64,000 bases of DNA from Methanocrinis alkalitolerans (GCF_029167205.1 NZ_JARFPL010000001.1:62001-126000), one strand, 5' to 3'. Shown: positions 48,078 through 57,523, counted from the first letter of the stretch. Numbers and translations are program-made. The notes: generated by a model from the letters alone, not told the origin.

Positions 48078-50411
48078 ATGAAGGTGCTGATCACGAGCAA
48101 CGGAGAGCGGCTGGGCAGGTGGATCGAGGGCAATCCCATCGTCATCCTGATGGTGGCGGCGCTTCTGACGGTGGGATCGATCCACTACGCCCAGACGATC
48201 ACCATGGAGACGGAGACGGAGACCTTCGTCGACCCGGACTCCAGGCTGTACGTGGAGTTCTCCCACCTATACAACGATCGGTTCGGGACCCAGTCCATCG
48301 TCGTCCTGGTGGAGGGGGACGCGGCGACGAGTCCTGGGTCCCTGAAGGCGATGGAAAGGCTGACCCGCCAGATGGAGGCGGTGGATCACGTCCTGGGGAC
48401 GGTCAGCATCGCCGAGATGGTGATGGAGGTGGAGGCCGATGCTACGGGCGTTCGGAGGGTCCCCGACAGCCAGGAGAGGATCGACGAGATCCTGGAGGTT
48501 CTGGAGAGGACGAACCCCGCGGCCCTCAACGCCATCCTCCCTGACCGGAGGCATACCATAATTCCCATCGATCTTCCGACTTACATCCCTCAGGAAAGCC
48601 TCAAGGCGGTCCTGCCGGAGGCCCGCTCGGCGGTGGCGATGGCGGAGTTTCCTGCGGGGGCCGATACGATAGTCACCGGCGAGATCGCCCTCGGCGACGA
48701 GATAGAGCGGGAGATGAACACCTCCATGGGGACCCTTCTCATGATCTCCGGCCTTCTGATGGTGGTGGCCCTCTTCCTCGTCTTCAGGCATGTCAGCCTC
48801 CCCCTGCTGCCGCTGCCCGTAGTATTTCTGGGGATAATCTGGACTTTCGGGATGATGGGACTTCTCCAGGTCCCTCTGACGATGGTCTCCATGGCGGCCT
48901 TTCCGATCCTCATCGGCCTTGGGATCGATTACGCCATCCAGTTCCAGAACAGGATCGAAGAGGAGTTCCAGCGGGGCGGATCCGTCGCCATGGCGGCTAT
49001 AGAGACGGTGGCCCACACCGCTCCGGCCGTCTTCATCGCCCTGATCATCACTGGGGCGGGTTTCTTCTCCCTCTTCTCGTCGTCGGTCCCCATGGTGAGG
49101 GACTTCGGCCTCCTGTGCCTCGTCGGCATCATCATGTGCTACATCTCCTCTCTCTTCGTGGGGGTTACCATAATACACCAGATGGAGAGGGGGCGAAACG
49201 ACAGAAACGTCAGATGCGGCCTTGAAAGGAGGGGAAAAAAATCTCCGATAGCCCCTCTGATCGTAAGGTACGTGACCTTCATCCTCTGCAGGTGGAGGAT
49301 ATTTCTGGCGACAGCCCTCGTCCTCGCCTTGGTCGGCCTTTATGCTGATACTATGGTCCCCATAGAGACGGACATGAACGAGTTCATACCCCAGGACCTC
49401 CCGCCCCTCAGCCAGTTCCGCCACCTCAACGACATATTCGGCGGCGAAGACCAGCTGAACATCATCGTCCAGGGGGATGTCATCGACCCATCGACCCTGA
49501 TCTGGATGGATGAGTTCGGCGACTACGTAGCGAGATCGAGGGAGAAGGTCTACGGGGCCACTAGCCTCGCCTCCCTCGTCAAAAGCTACAACGGAGGGTC
49601 GATCCCCCAGGATCGGTCTGAGGTGGCGGCCATCCTGGACCGAGTCCCCGACCATCTCAAATACCAGTACATCGACGGCCACGACACCGCCCAGATCATC
49701 CTGGAGATAGGCGACGCCTTCGAAAGCCTCGGCCAGGTGGGGATCGAGCGGCTCACAAACGAGATCGACAAGGATCTCTTATGGTTCGAACACCCCCCAG
49801 GGATCTCCGTCACCCAGACAGGAGAGATGGCGGTGATGAATTCCGTCATAGGCGCCCTCACCACCGGGAGGATGAGGATGACCTTCATCGGTCTAGTCCT
49901 GATATTCTTCATACTCCTGGTCATCTACAGAGACCTGGTTAAGGCGGTCCTGCCGGTGCTTCCGATGTTCATCGTCATCGGCTGGATGGGCGGAGTGATG
50001 TACGTATCCGGGATGATGTACAACCCCATGACCGCCACCCTGGGGGCTCTGATCCTGGGGGTGGGGTCGGAGTACGGCATTCTGACGATGGAGCGGTTCT
50101 ATGAGGAGAAGGAGAAGACAGAGGACGTCATGGAGGCGCTCTTGACCGCCACGGGGTCTATCGGGGCTGCGATAGTCGCCTCGGGGCTCACCACCATCTT
50201 CGGCTTCTCCGCCCTCATAGCCTCCCCCTTCCCCATGACCAGCAGCTTCGGAACGATAACCGTCCTCTCGGTCATATTCGCCCTCTTCGCAACCTTCACC
50301 GTATTTCCGGTGCTTCTTATAAGGTTCGAGTACTGGAGGAGACATGAGGCGACGGTGAAGGTCAGAGCCTCAAACCTGCTATTAATGCCCTTCAGGAGGT
50401 TGAAGGATTGA
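48078..50411 (+). CDS. RND/MMPL-family exporter (HAE3-like)
   Basis: The 777-residue protein consists of two homologous halves. Each has an initial transmembrane helix (IVILMVAALLTVG; WRIFLATALVLALVGLYAD), a large external loop and five more helices. The halves carry the paired motifs GLGIDYAIQFQNR (near 284) and GVGSEYGILTMERF (near 660), typical of MMPL and HAE3 transporters of archaea. They move hydrophobic or amphiphilic molecules such as lipids and isoprenoids with the proton gradient. The ATG at 48078 fits; a longer frame upstream crosses the regulator's promoter. Its stop overlaps the next start by TTGA. Confidence 0.9.
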   Translation: MKVLITSNGERLGRWIEGNPIVILMVAALLTVGSIHYAQTITMETETETFVDPDSRLYVEFSHLYNDRFGTQSIVVLVEGDAATSPGSLKAMERLTRQMEAVDHVLGTVSIAEMVMEVEADATGVRRVPDSQERIDEILEVLERTNPAALNAILPDRRHTIIPIDLPTYIPQESLKAVLPEARSAVAMAEFPAGADTIVTGEIALGDEIEREMNTSMGTLLMISGLLMVVALFLVFRHVSLPLLPLPVVFLGIIWTFGMMGLLQVPLTMVSMAAFPILIGLGIDYAIQFQNRIEEEFQRGGSVAMAAIETVAHTAPAVFIALIITGAGFFSLFSSSVPMVRDFGLLCLVGIIMCYISSLFVGVTIIHQMERGRNDRNVRCGLERRGKKSPIAPLIVRYVTFILCRWRIFLATALVLALVGLYADTMVPIETDMNEFIPQDLPPLSQFRHLNDIFGGEDQLNIIVQGDVIDPSTLIWMDEFGDYVARSREKVYGATSLASLVKSYNGGSIPQDRSEVAAILDRVPDHLKYQYIDGHDTAQIILEIGDAFESLGQVGIERLTNEIDKDLLWFEHPPGISVTQTGEMAVMNSVIGALTTGRMRMTFIGLVLIFFILLVIYRDLVKAVLPVLPMFIVIGWMGGVMYVSGMMYNPMTATLGALILGVGSEYGILTMERFYEEKEKTEDVMEALLTATGSIGAAIVASGLTTIFGFSALIASPFPMTSSFGTITVLSVIFALFATFTVFPVLLIRFEYWRRHEATVKVRASNLLLMPFRRLKD

Positions 50412-51463
50412 TAAAGATCGTCAATTTCGTCCATGTAACGGCGTTCCTGTTCATCGCCCTGGCCCTCGTCGGCTCGGCTCCCGCCGGCGCCTCTGATAAC
50501 TACATACCCTCGGTCTCCCTGGAGAACTACTGGACCGTCTCCGGATCGCCCCAGCTCGACGCGTCCCTCGCCGGGACGAGGGAGTTCGACCGGGGCGGGA
50601 CCGTCACCCTCCACGTCGACCTCGCCAACTATGGCAGGATCATGGGCTTCAAGGCCGACAAGAAGGCGGACTCGAGGATGGACCAGATGCTGGCGGACCG
50701 GGAGCTCGACTACGAATGGGAGAGGACGACGGCTCTGGGGATAACCGGGACCCTCAGGTCCGGAAACGATATGATCGAGGTGAAGTCCGGCGACCAGGTG
50801 ATCGAGGCGCTCCGGGCGGGCGAGAGGTCGAGAGATTCGATGAATTTCGCCATCAAGATATCCAGCCGCACTCCGGCGGGCGAGTATCCTCTCTTCCTCG
50901 ACCTATCCTACGACTACCAGTACAACGTCGAGGTGGACGCCGACAGCCTCGACGCCGAAGGTCGCCTCCGGGGGTTTCGGACAGCGTACTGGTACCAGAG
51001 GGCCAACGAGACCGTCACCATCCCCGTGAAGGTCAAGAAGGAGGCGTACTTCGAGATCGCTGAAGTCGAGGCAGACCTCCGGGCTGGCGAGAAGTCTGGG
51101 ATCATCGAGGTGACATTCAGGAACACCGGCGAGGAGGTGGCCGAGGACGCGATAGCGAGGCTATCCGTCTTCAAGCCCTTCTCCTCCACCGACGATCAGG
51201 CCTACATAGGAACCCTCCTCCCTGGCGAGGTGAGGGCCGTCAGGTTCAAGATCGACGTCGACTCCGACGCGACGGAGAAGCCCTACAGCATCAACAGCGA
51301 GATCAAGTATACAGACATCAGGGGTGGGACGGTCATCTCCGAGAGCATGAAGATCCCGGTGAATGTGGGAGGTGCCAAGAGGTCTTACGCCCTTCCCGTC
51401 GTCGCTGCCTTGATCATCCTCGCGGCCGTCGGGGCTTACATCCACAGGAGGAGGCGGGGCTGA
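50408..51463 (+). CDS. Exported COG1361-like protein coupled to the RND exporter
   Basis: This 351-residue protein starts at TTG (50408) within the exporter's stop codon, preceded by a strong AGGAGG. It has a signal peptide (AFLFIALALVGSAPAGA), two external beta-sandwich domains (the second with LRAGEKSGIIEVTFRNTGEEVAEDAI near 222-247), a C-terminal transmembrane helix and a basic end (HRRRRG). Its domain order matches the protein at 9754-10770 beside an ABC-2 exporter. Translational coupling implies a fixed ratio with the RND pump, as for an accessory external subunit. This is an inference from context. Confidence 0.85.
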   Translation: MIKIVNFVHVTAFLFIALALVGSAPAGASDNYIPSVSLENYWTVSGSPQLDASLAGTREFDRGGTVTLHVDLANYGRIMGFKADKKADSRMDQMLADRELDYEWERTTALGITGTLRSGNDMIEVKSGDQVIEALRAGERSRDSMNFAIKISSRTPAGEYPLFLDLSYDYQYNVEVDADSLDAEGRLRGFRTAYWYQRANETVTIPVKVKKEAYFEIAEVEADLRAGEKSGIIEVTFRNTGEEVAEDAIARLSVFKPFSSTDDQAYIGTLLPGEVRAVRFKIDVDSDATEKPYSINSEIKYTDIRGGTVISESMKIPVNVGGAKRSYALPVVAALIILAAVGAYIHRRRRG

Positions 51464-51822
51464 GATGACCCCTCTTCCAGCCGATCCCGCCCCTTTCTGA
51501 TCCGTCATCTCCGTGCGTTCCCTTCCGGCCCTTCACCAGGACCCTCCTCCCTTCGGCCGGGACCGGTCCTCTCCGCCGCCTTCCCGCAGAGCCTTCTTGC
51601 CAGCGGCCTTTCGAGGCGTGGGAAATTGTTAAATAGTTTTTCAAGAGAATATGCATTTAAGCAATGAAGAGGGGACCGTATAACTCTTTGATCGAAAGGG
51701 CGGATCGGCTTTCGATGGAGGTGAGCTGGATATGAAATATCCGGATCATCCAAGGACGCTAATTCTGGTGGGTGTCAGCGCTGAAGCTCGATCTCTGCGG
51801 TCCTGAAGTATGAGGGAGAATT
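51464..51822. other. Leader region of the C25-family gene with two tandem micro-ORFs
   Basis: The first 150 bp hold nothing recognisable. A TATA-like TTAAATA at 51629-51635 is followed about 30 nt later by a 23-codon ORF (51664-51735). A 24-codon ORF (51732-51806) overlaps it by ATGA and is preceded by GGAGGTGA. The C25-family gene starts 17 bp further on, behind GAGGGAGAA. Confidence 0.5.
51629..51635 (+). promoter_or_regulatory. TATA-like box upstream of the C25-family gene
   Basis: TTAAATA followed by a T-rich stretch predicts a transcript starting near 51658. That would include both micro-ORFs in a leader of about 165 nt before the ATG at 51823. Confidence 0.4.
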
Positions 51823-54108
51823 ATGAAAAAAATTATTTCAGTGGCTCTGATCTGCCTTCTGAGCCTCTCTTTGGGTTCGACGATCTTTCCATCTGCCTTG
51901 GCTGCGGCAGATTCCGCCAGCACCGGCAAGGTCGTGATGCAGTACCTTCTTGACGATCCGACTATAGAGCGGGGCGTGGAGACGCTGACGACCCCCGATG
52001 GATCTATTGAGATCCGCGACTCGGTGACGATTCCTGGGCTGTACGATAGGATCGTCCCCGGAGAGCCGACGGTCCCCGTCAGGACCGCCAGGATACTGAT
52101 ACCGTACGGCGAGGAGGTCCAGGAGATAAAGGTCGTCCCCGGAAACGAGAGGTACATCGGCAGGCTCTCGATAAGCCCCGGCCGGGAGGCGGTACCCCTG
52201 GGCTTCACCAGCAACTGTACCGATTGCCGTCCACAGGAAAACTGGACCTCTCCAGACCCCTCCTTCCTCGACGAGTCGATATACGAATCGATGAGTCCCT
52301 ATCCGGAGGCGGCATACTCGGTCCTGGGGGTCCAGAAGAAGCACGGATACAGCATCCTTTTCATAAACCTCTACCCCATCAGCTACATCCCCAAGACCGG
52401 TGAAGCTTACAGCTTCGGGGCCTTCGACGTCGAGGTTAAAACCGGCCCGGCCGAGACCCTCGATATGGGCCGTTTCAGAGGGCTTGCCCAGGACCGGCAG
52501 GAGGTAGAGATGATGGTGGACAACCCGGAGAAGGCGACCACCTATCCGTCGGACCTGGTTTCGACGGGCAGATCGCTCCTCCTGGACGGGAAATACGAAT
52601 ACGTCATCATAACGAACCAGTACCTCAAGGAGGCGCCAGGCCCATATAACTTCCAGGCCCTCATCGAGAAGAAGGAGGCGAGAGGGGTCAACGCTACGAT
52701 AGTCACCGTGGAGGATATATACGCCAACTATAGGCGGTCCGCCCACCAGGATGAGCCGGAGATCATTCGCGACTTCATCAAAGACGCCTACGACAACAAC
52801 GAGCTGAGATACGTCCTCCTGGGCGGCGACGGCGATGGGGCGAGGATCGGCGGAGAGACCTGGGACGCCATCGTCCCCGCGAGGCTCCTTTATGCCTGGG
52901 CTTATGAGCCTGATCCGCATTCCTGCGGTCTTCCGGCAGATAGGATAGGGATAGCATCCGACCTCTATTACGCCTGTCTCGATGGAGACTTCAAGAACGC
53001 CACCGGCGTCTACGGCGGTTCCGGCGTGAATTTGATGGCCGACGTCTACGTAGGGAGGGCTCCTGTGGATAACTACGTCGAGCTGTCGAACTTCGTTCGA
53101 AAGACGATAGCCTATGAGTCCACCCCATCCAACGACCGCTACCTTAAGGGGATATGGATGGTGGGCGAGTACCTGGAGCCGATGGTATATCCCAAGGCCA
53201 GCGAGGGCGATGCCGAAGGGCAGCCTCCTGAGACGGTGGACTGGTGGTGGGGAGGAGATTTCAAAGACAGGATAAAGGAGTTATTCCCCGAGGCGTTTTA
53301 CGTCCACACCCTCTATGACAGAGACCACCCCGGAGACGAATGCAACTGCAACCAGCACGACTGGAACAGGGCGCATCTGATAGAGGAGATAAACGGCAAC
53401 TACATCCACGCCATAAACCACATCGGGACTTCCAACTTCTGCGACATCGTCGCTTACGTCATGAAGATGGGATACAACCACGCCGACGCCCTCACCAACG
53501 AGAAGTACTTCCTCGGGTACTCCCAGGCCGGTTACGCCGCGTCCTTCGACAACAGGGATCCTGCGGGGGTTTACCTCCCCCACGACTCCGTCCTTGAGCA
53601 CTTCGTCACCTCTAAAGGTGGGGCTTTTGCCTTCATCGGAAACTCCAGATACGGCCTGATCAACCCTGGAAACATCGAAAACAGCCCGTCCCAGAAGTTC
53701 GATCGAGCCTTCTGGGAGGAGATGTTCAACGAAACCAGGTGGAACGCGTCCGGCGGGCCTGTCACCAACATCGGCCTCATAAACCAGCTCTCTAAGGAGA
53801 AGTTCATTGGGGTTGTGGAGGGCGGAGAACACAACATGAGGTACTCCTACTATAGCATCAACCTCCTGGGCTGCCCCGAGACGCCCTTCATAATACCCTC
53901 CGGCGTCACCCTGGATACGGCGGCCGAGACGGTTGAGGCACCTGTCGCCGTCGTCCCCGGCCCCTCGGCTCCCTCCGGCGGAGATATGGTGGGACCGTTC
54001 GATTCTAGCCCAGAGATCCCCGACCTCTTCGGAGAAGAGATGAGGTTTGATTGGAGCTTTGAGTTTCCGCCCATGGTGTTGGAGTTCGCAGATCCCCTGA
54101 AGATCTAG
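51823..54108 (+). CDS. Secreted C25 (gingipain)-family protein, catalytic dyad apparently lost
   Basis: The 761-residue protein has a signal peptide (residues 1-27), a propeptide-like N-domain with VPGEPTVPVRTARILIPYGEEV near 64-85, and a C25 domain from about 260 (YVIITNQYLKEA, YVLLGGDGDG, VYVGRAPV) to GAFAFIGNSRYG near 605-616. Archaeal relatives, as I recall them, carry a catalytic histidine in NHxGHSN and a cysteine in YSQxCYAxxFDN. Here the positions read NHIGTSN (Thr536) and YSQAGYAASFDN (Gly570). The protein may therefore be a binding or structural homologue. The C-terminal 80 residues are proline- and acid-rich with no anchor. Confidence 0.85.
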   Translation: MKKIISVALICLLSLSLGSTIFPSALAAADSASTGKVVMQYLLDDPTIERGVETLTTPDGSIEIRDSVTIPGLYDRIVPGEPTVPVRTARILIPYGEEVQEIKVVPGNERYIGRLSISPGREAVPLGFTSNCTDCRPQENWTSPDPSFLDESIYESMSPYPEAAYSVLGVQKKHGYSILFINLYPISYIPKTGEAYSFGAFDVEVKTGPAETLDMGRFRGLAQDRQEVEMMVDNPEKATTYPSDLVSTGRSLLLDGKYEYVIITNQYLKEAPGPYNFQALIEKKEARGVNATIVTVEDIYANYRRSAHQDEPEIIRDFIKDAYDNNELRYVLLGGDGDGARIGGETWDAIVPARLLYAWAYEPDPHSCGLPADRIGIASDLYYACLDGDFKNATGVYGGSGVNLMADVYVGRAPVDNYVELSNFVRKTIAYESTPSNDRYLKGIWMVGEYLEPMVYPKASEGDAEGQPPETVDWWWGGDFKDRIKELFPEAFYVHTLYDRDHPGDECNCNQHDWNRAHLIEEINGNYIHAINHIGTSNFCDIVAYVMKMGYNHADALTNEKYFLGYSQAGYAASFDNRDPAGVYLPHDSVLEHFVTSKGGAFAFIGNSRYGLINPGNIENSPSQKFDRAFWEEMFNETRWNASGGPVTNIGLINQLSKEKFIGVVEGGEHNMRYSYYSINLLGCPETPFIIPSGVTLDTAAETVEAPVAVVPGPSAPSGGDMVGPFDSSPEIPDLFGEEMRFDWSFEFPPMVLEFADPLKI

Positions 54109-54204
54109 AGCCCATGGGTGATCGGAGGTTAGTGGGGCTCATCGCCCCACTCCGCCTTTTTGCGATCGGCATAAAGCCCCAGACCGGATCTCAAAGGAGG
54201 TGTC

Positions 54205-55194
54205 ATGGACCTTTTCACCCACATCGCCATACCGTACCTCGCAGGAAGGAGCTTCAAGAGGAGCGGCGAGGAGACTGCAGCCCTCGTCCTGGGGGGTTTG
54301 GCCTTGGACCTGGACTTCCTCCTTTTGCCGATGAACTGGATCCTCCCCAACTTCTTTCTTCTCGTCCACCGGGGGATCACCCACAGCCTCTTCTTCGGGT
54401 TCTTCGCCGCCCTCCTCGTCCTGCGCATCTTCACTTCCTGGCAGGTCAGGTCCTGGACATCGGAACGGTCCGGGGTCGATCTGCGGTTCTCGAGCCGGAC
54501 GGTCCTCTTCGCCTCCGTTGGGGTCCTCATCCACCTCGCCCTCGACACCCTCACCACCCGGGGCGTCCCCCTCCTCTACCCCATCGACCCCGCCAGGTGG
54601 TCCCTTGAGATATTCTTCTACTCCGAGGCCCCTCTCCTCCTGGCGAGCCTCGGGGTCATCGTCCTCTTTATAAAGAGGCCAAATTCCGTCGACCCTCGCA
54701 AGGCGCTCCTCATCCTTCTCCTCCTCATCGTCCTGACGGGGGGCGTGAGGCTGGCGGAGAGGGACCGGGCTGTAGAGGCCGCAGGCGCGGAAGCCGTCGC
54801 CTTTCCCGCCCCCGGCCTCTTCAGCTGGACCGTCCTCGTCGAGGATGGAGGGCAGGTGAGGGTCTACGGCAGCGGTGGACCTACCGGAGGTCTTGAGCTT
54901 CTGGAGAGCTTCAATAGGCTCGAAGGACCTCTCCGGGAAGGGCTCACCGAAGCCGTCGGTCTCGCCGAAGCCCTCCCTCAGGTGAGGACATTCCGGTGGA
55001 GGAGCTACGACGTCATCGTCTCCGCCGCCTTTAGAGACGGCGGATGGGATCTGACTTACAGGGACCCGGTGATGACAGCCCGGATGGTTGGCGCGCCGAA
55101 GGCCACCAGGGGCTTCTTCTCAGCCCTCGTCTCCCTGGATGTGAGGGTCGAAGGAGGGGCGGCGGAGGTGAGGGGCGGCAGGTTTTGGATCTAA
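54205..55194 (+). CDS. Membrane-bound metal-dependent hydrolase (YdjM/DUF457 family)
   Basis: This 329-residue protein begins MDLFTHIAIPYLAG and has LGGLALDLDFLL and HRGITHSLFF near 50-60. These are the histidine and aspartate motifs of the YdjM family, embedded in four to five membrane helices. The last 130 residues are soluble and beta-rich, longer than in minimal family members. The family is named LexA-regulated or membrane-bound hydrolase, but its substrate is unknown. AAAGGAGG precedes the ATG. Confidence 0.82.
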   Translation: MDLFTHIAIPYLAGRSFKRSGEETAALVLGGLALDLDFLLLPMNWILPNFFLLVHRGITHSLFFGFFAALLVLRIFTSWQVRSWTSERSGVDLRFSSRTVLFASVGVLIHLALDTLTTRGVPLLYPIDPARWSLEIFFYSEAPLLLASLGVIVLFIKRPNSVDPRKALLILLLLIVLTGGVRLAERDRAVEAAGAEAVAFPAPGLFSWTVLVEDGGQVRVYGSGGPTGGLELLESFNRLEGPLREGLTEAVGLAEALPQVRTFRWRSYDVIVSAAFRDGGWDLTYRDPVMTARMVGAPKATRGFFSALVSLDVRVEGGAAEVRGGRFWI

Positions 55195-55246
55195 AAATCC
55201 AAAAAGTATATTAAATACTTAGACGAATTGTTGATGCGGAGGTGTT

Positions 55247-55453
55247 ATGTTGCCAAAGCTGGCTCCAATAGACATGCTGGCCATAGTGCTGGTGATAATA
55301 GGTGGTCTCAACTGGGGGCTCTATGCCTTCGGTTTCAACCTGGTGAGCAGGCTCCTGGGATGGATGCCGATCCTGGAGACTGTGGTCTACGTCGTCGTGG
55401 CCTTGGCCGCGATATATCTCGCAGTCTTGACCCCCAAGCTCTCCAAGCAGTGA
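55247..55453 (+). CDS. DUF378 small membrane protein
   Basis: The 68-residue protein starts at an ATG preceded by GGAGGTG. It has two hydrophobic helices around the conserved IIGGLNWGLYAFGFNLVSRLLG segment, the hallmark of DUF378, and a short basic end (TPKLSKQ). Function unknown. It stands alone behind an AT-rich promoter region (AAAAGTATATTAAATAC at about 55200-55216) that suggests strong expression. Confidence 0.88.
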   Translation: MLPKLAPIDMLAIVLVIIGGLNWGLYAFGFNLVSRLLGWMPILETVVYVVVALAAIYLAVLTPKLSKQ

Positions 55454-55623
55454 TGGGACCGTAGGCAGGAGGCGGTTTTCCGCCTCTATAGCCCCTTTTT
55501 GATCGACTATATCAAAATCCTCTTTTCACAGTCCTTCCTCTCCCCGTTATTCTCTCCGTTCTTCCCCCCTTTTCCTCTCTTATCCACGAACTTTCGACTT
55601 CGACTTCGACTTCGACCTCGTCC

Positions 55624-56415
55624 TCAGGCAATGTTGAGAGTTATCCTCCCAGCGAGATCGATTACGCCGAGGATCTTCATCGATATTATGAGGACCGGCT
55701 GGTGGAGGAGGTAGATCGCCAGAGAGTTTCTCCCAAGAATAGTGAGCTCTCTTGCCGGGGTACGAAAGGAGAGATCCGGGAGGTTAAACCTCCTCTCGCC
55801 GTCGGGGTAGAGGAACCCTCCGAGGGATATCCCCAGGAGGACGACCCCAAACCAGGGGAGGAGGGGGAAGTAGTCGAGGGAATAAAAACCGCTGGGGGTG
55901 AGGCCGATCCAGAGGAGCCATGGGGTCTCAACGGAGAGCTGGCGGAGGAAGATCCCTGCGGATACCGCCGCCGATCCCCCGAGGAGGGCTCTGAGGGGTC
56001 GTCTTTCGAAGGGTGGGGAGAGGATTATGGAGGCTCCGATGAGGTGGAGGACGCCGAAGAGGATGTACCCTTCTTCGAGGAGGAGGATGGTCGAAACGGT
56101 GATGACCACCCCCCAGGAGAAGATGACCCCCCCCCGGCGGATATGCCGGGCGAAGCTCTCCTCGCCTCTGATCCTGGCCCTGGCGGAGCTGATGGTGAGG
56201 GAGATGCCGACGAGGAGGAGGAATATCGAGGCCGTCGCCAGGGCGAATGTCCGCCAGATTCCGGAGTGGACGTCGACGAGACCCGGTCCCGAGAAATAAT
56301 CCAGATCATATAGGGCGTGAAAGCCGATCATCATAGTCACGGCGACGCCCCGGAGGAGGTCGAGCTCCCAGTACCGGAGAATGGGGACCTCTTCCAGATC
56401 TGCGGACCCTTTCAT
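55624..56415 (-). CDS. DUF1624 / heparan-alpha-glucosaminide acetyltransferase-like membrane protein
   Basis: This 263-residue polytopic protein starts with a soluble stub and then YWELDLLRGVAVTMMIGFHALYDLDYF, the family signature with catalytic-type histidine and aspartates. About seven hydrophobic helices follow, including GRNSLAIYLLHQPVLI near the end. Members are membrane acyltransferase relatives. The archaeal substrate is unknown, and surface-sugar acetylation is a guess. Confidence 0.82.
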   Translation of the reverse strand: MKGSADLEEVPILRYWELDLLRGVAVTMMIGFHALYDLDYFSGPGLVDVHSGIWRTFALATASIFLLLVGISLTISSARARIRGEESFARHIRRGGVIFSWGVVITVSTILLLEEGYILFGVLHLIGASIILSPPFERRPLRALLGGSAAVSAGIFLRQLSVETPWLLWIGLTPSGFYSLDYFPLLPWFGVVLLGISLGGFLYPDGERRFNLPDLSFRTPARELTILGRNSLAIYLLHQPVLIISMKILGVIDLAGRITLNIA

Positions 56416-56465
56416 GAGGGATCGTTGGCGTTAAGCGTCGTCATATCCTGGTCTTCTTCTGATCT

Positions 56466-56918
56466 TCAGGGCATCATATCGGGGCCGGCCACAAACCATG
56501 TTTCGTACATCCCATGCCCTTTGATCTCCCCTGCTCTATAGTCGTTGGTGTAGTAGTATAGCGGCCATCCCTTGTATGTGATCTGGACCAGCCCATCTTC
56601 CCTGGTGATGGTGCTGAAGTCGAAGGAGCTGAGCCCCATCGGCAGTACGATCTGGCCGGTGTGGAAAGGCGGCCAGTAGACGGTGCAGGTATCCCCGCAG
56701 CTGCTCGTCCCGCTCCTGGGCGTGTCTTCGGCGAAATAGTAGAGCGCCATTCCGTCCTGATCCACCAGGTAGTCGCCGAGGCCTTCCTTCGAGGCGAGCT
56801 CGATGGTCTTCTCCGGGGCTGCCGCGCCGACGGTGACGAAGGCCAACGATGCCACCGTCAGGGCCAGAAAGATCGTGATCTTCAATATCATCCCCGTGAT
56901 CCAGAATGCTGCCTTCAA
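56466..56918 (-). CDS. COG4315-like secreted repeat protein (copy 1)
   Basis: The 150-residue protein has a signal peptide (ILKITIFLALTVASLAFV) and two copies of a short beta motif: LGDYLVDQDGMALYYFAEDTP and LVQITYKGWPLYYYTNDYRAGEIKG. A CGDTC pair and YWPPFH lie between them. This is the secreted-repeat or COG4315 lipoprotein-like family found beside electron-transfer and cell-surface genes. The cysteines could form a disulfide outside the cell. A paralogue lies directly upstream. Function unknown. Confidence 0.85.
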   Translation of the reverse strand: MKAAFWITGMILKITIFLALTVASLAFVTVGAAAPEKTIELASKEGLGDYLVDQDGMALYYFAEDTPRSGTSSCGDTCTVYWPPFHTGQIVLPMGLSSFDFSTITREDGLVQITYKGWPLYYYTNDYRAGEIKGHGMYETWFVAGPDMMP

Positions 56919-57004
56919 CGTTTAAAGGTTCCGAGAGGCTGAGAGGCCGACCCCAAAGGGACGACCAAAAAATGGGCGAGGGCCCTCCGTCAGGAGCGCA
57001 GGCC

Positions 57005-57433
57005 TCAGGGGCCGACGACGAACCAGACCCCTCCCACCCCCTGCCCTTTCACGTCGCCGGGGGCGAGATCCTCGACGTATCGGTAGAGGGGCCATCCCTT
57101 GTATGTGGTCTGGATGGCGCCGTCCTCCCGGACGAAGCCCTGGAAATCTATCCATTCAAGCCCCTCTGGGATGCTGATCTCGTCGGCGAAGAATACGGGC
57201 CAGCGCTCGGCGCAGGTGTCGTAGCAGGCGCTGGTCTCGCTTCCTGGATCGTCGTTTGCGAAGCGGTAGAGGGTCATCCCTTCGCCGTCGACGAGGAAGG
57301 TCCCGAGATCCTCGGTGTAGGCCAGCTTTATTGTGTATCCGTTCTCGTCTGCCTGATCCTCGGAGGCGATAGCGAAAGTGATGGTCGCCGATAACGCCAG
57401 CGTCAGCAGGGTCATTAATCTCAAATAATTCAC
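57005..57433 (-). CDS. COG4315-like secreted repeat protein (copy 2)
   Basis: This 142-residue paralogue of the neighbouring gene has a signal peptide (LMTLLTLALSATITFAIA) and the motifs LGTFLVDGEGMTLYRFANDDPGSETSACYDTC, WPVFF and IQTTYKGWPLYRYVEDLAPGDVKGQG. Both genes point the same way with an 86-bp gap, consistent with tandem duplication. The conserved Y/W-rich repeats and CYDTC cysteine pair are kept in both, so both are likely functional. Confidence 0.85.
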   Translation of the reverse strand: MNYLRLMTLLTLALSATITFAIASEDQADENGYTIKLAYTEDLGTFLVDGEGMTLYRFANDDPGSETSACYDTCAERWPVFFADEISIPEGLEWIDFQGFVREDGAIQTTYKGWPLYRYVEDLAPGDVKGQGVGGVWFVVGP

Positions 57434-57523
57434 CTCAGGCCTTAATTTGTTCCGCCCCGATATTAAGATTTTTCCCGGATGACGGCGACGATCCCGGCCC
57501 CCTCCTCCCCGGGGGGGCCGCCT

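Noticed and set aside
55590..55620. TTCGAC hexamer repeats
   Set aside because: Only a few copies lie in the intergenic tail of a gene, likely slippage; there is no evidence of a protein-binding array.
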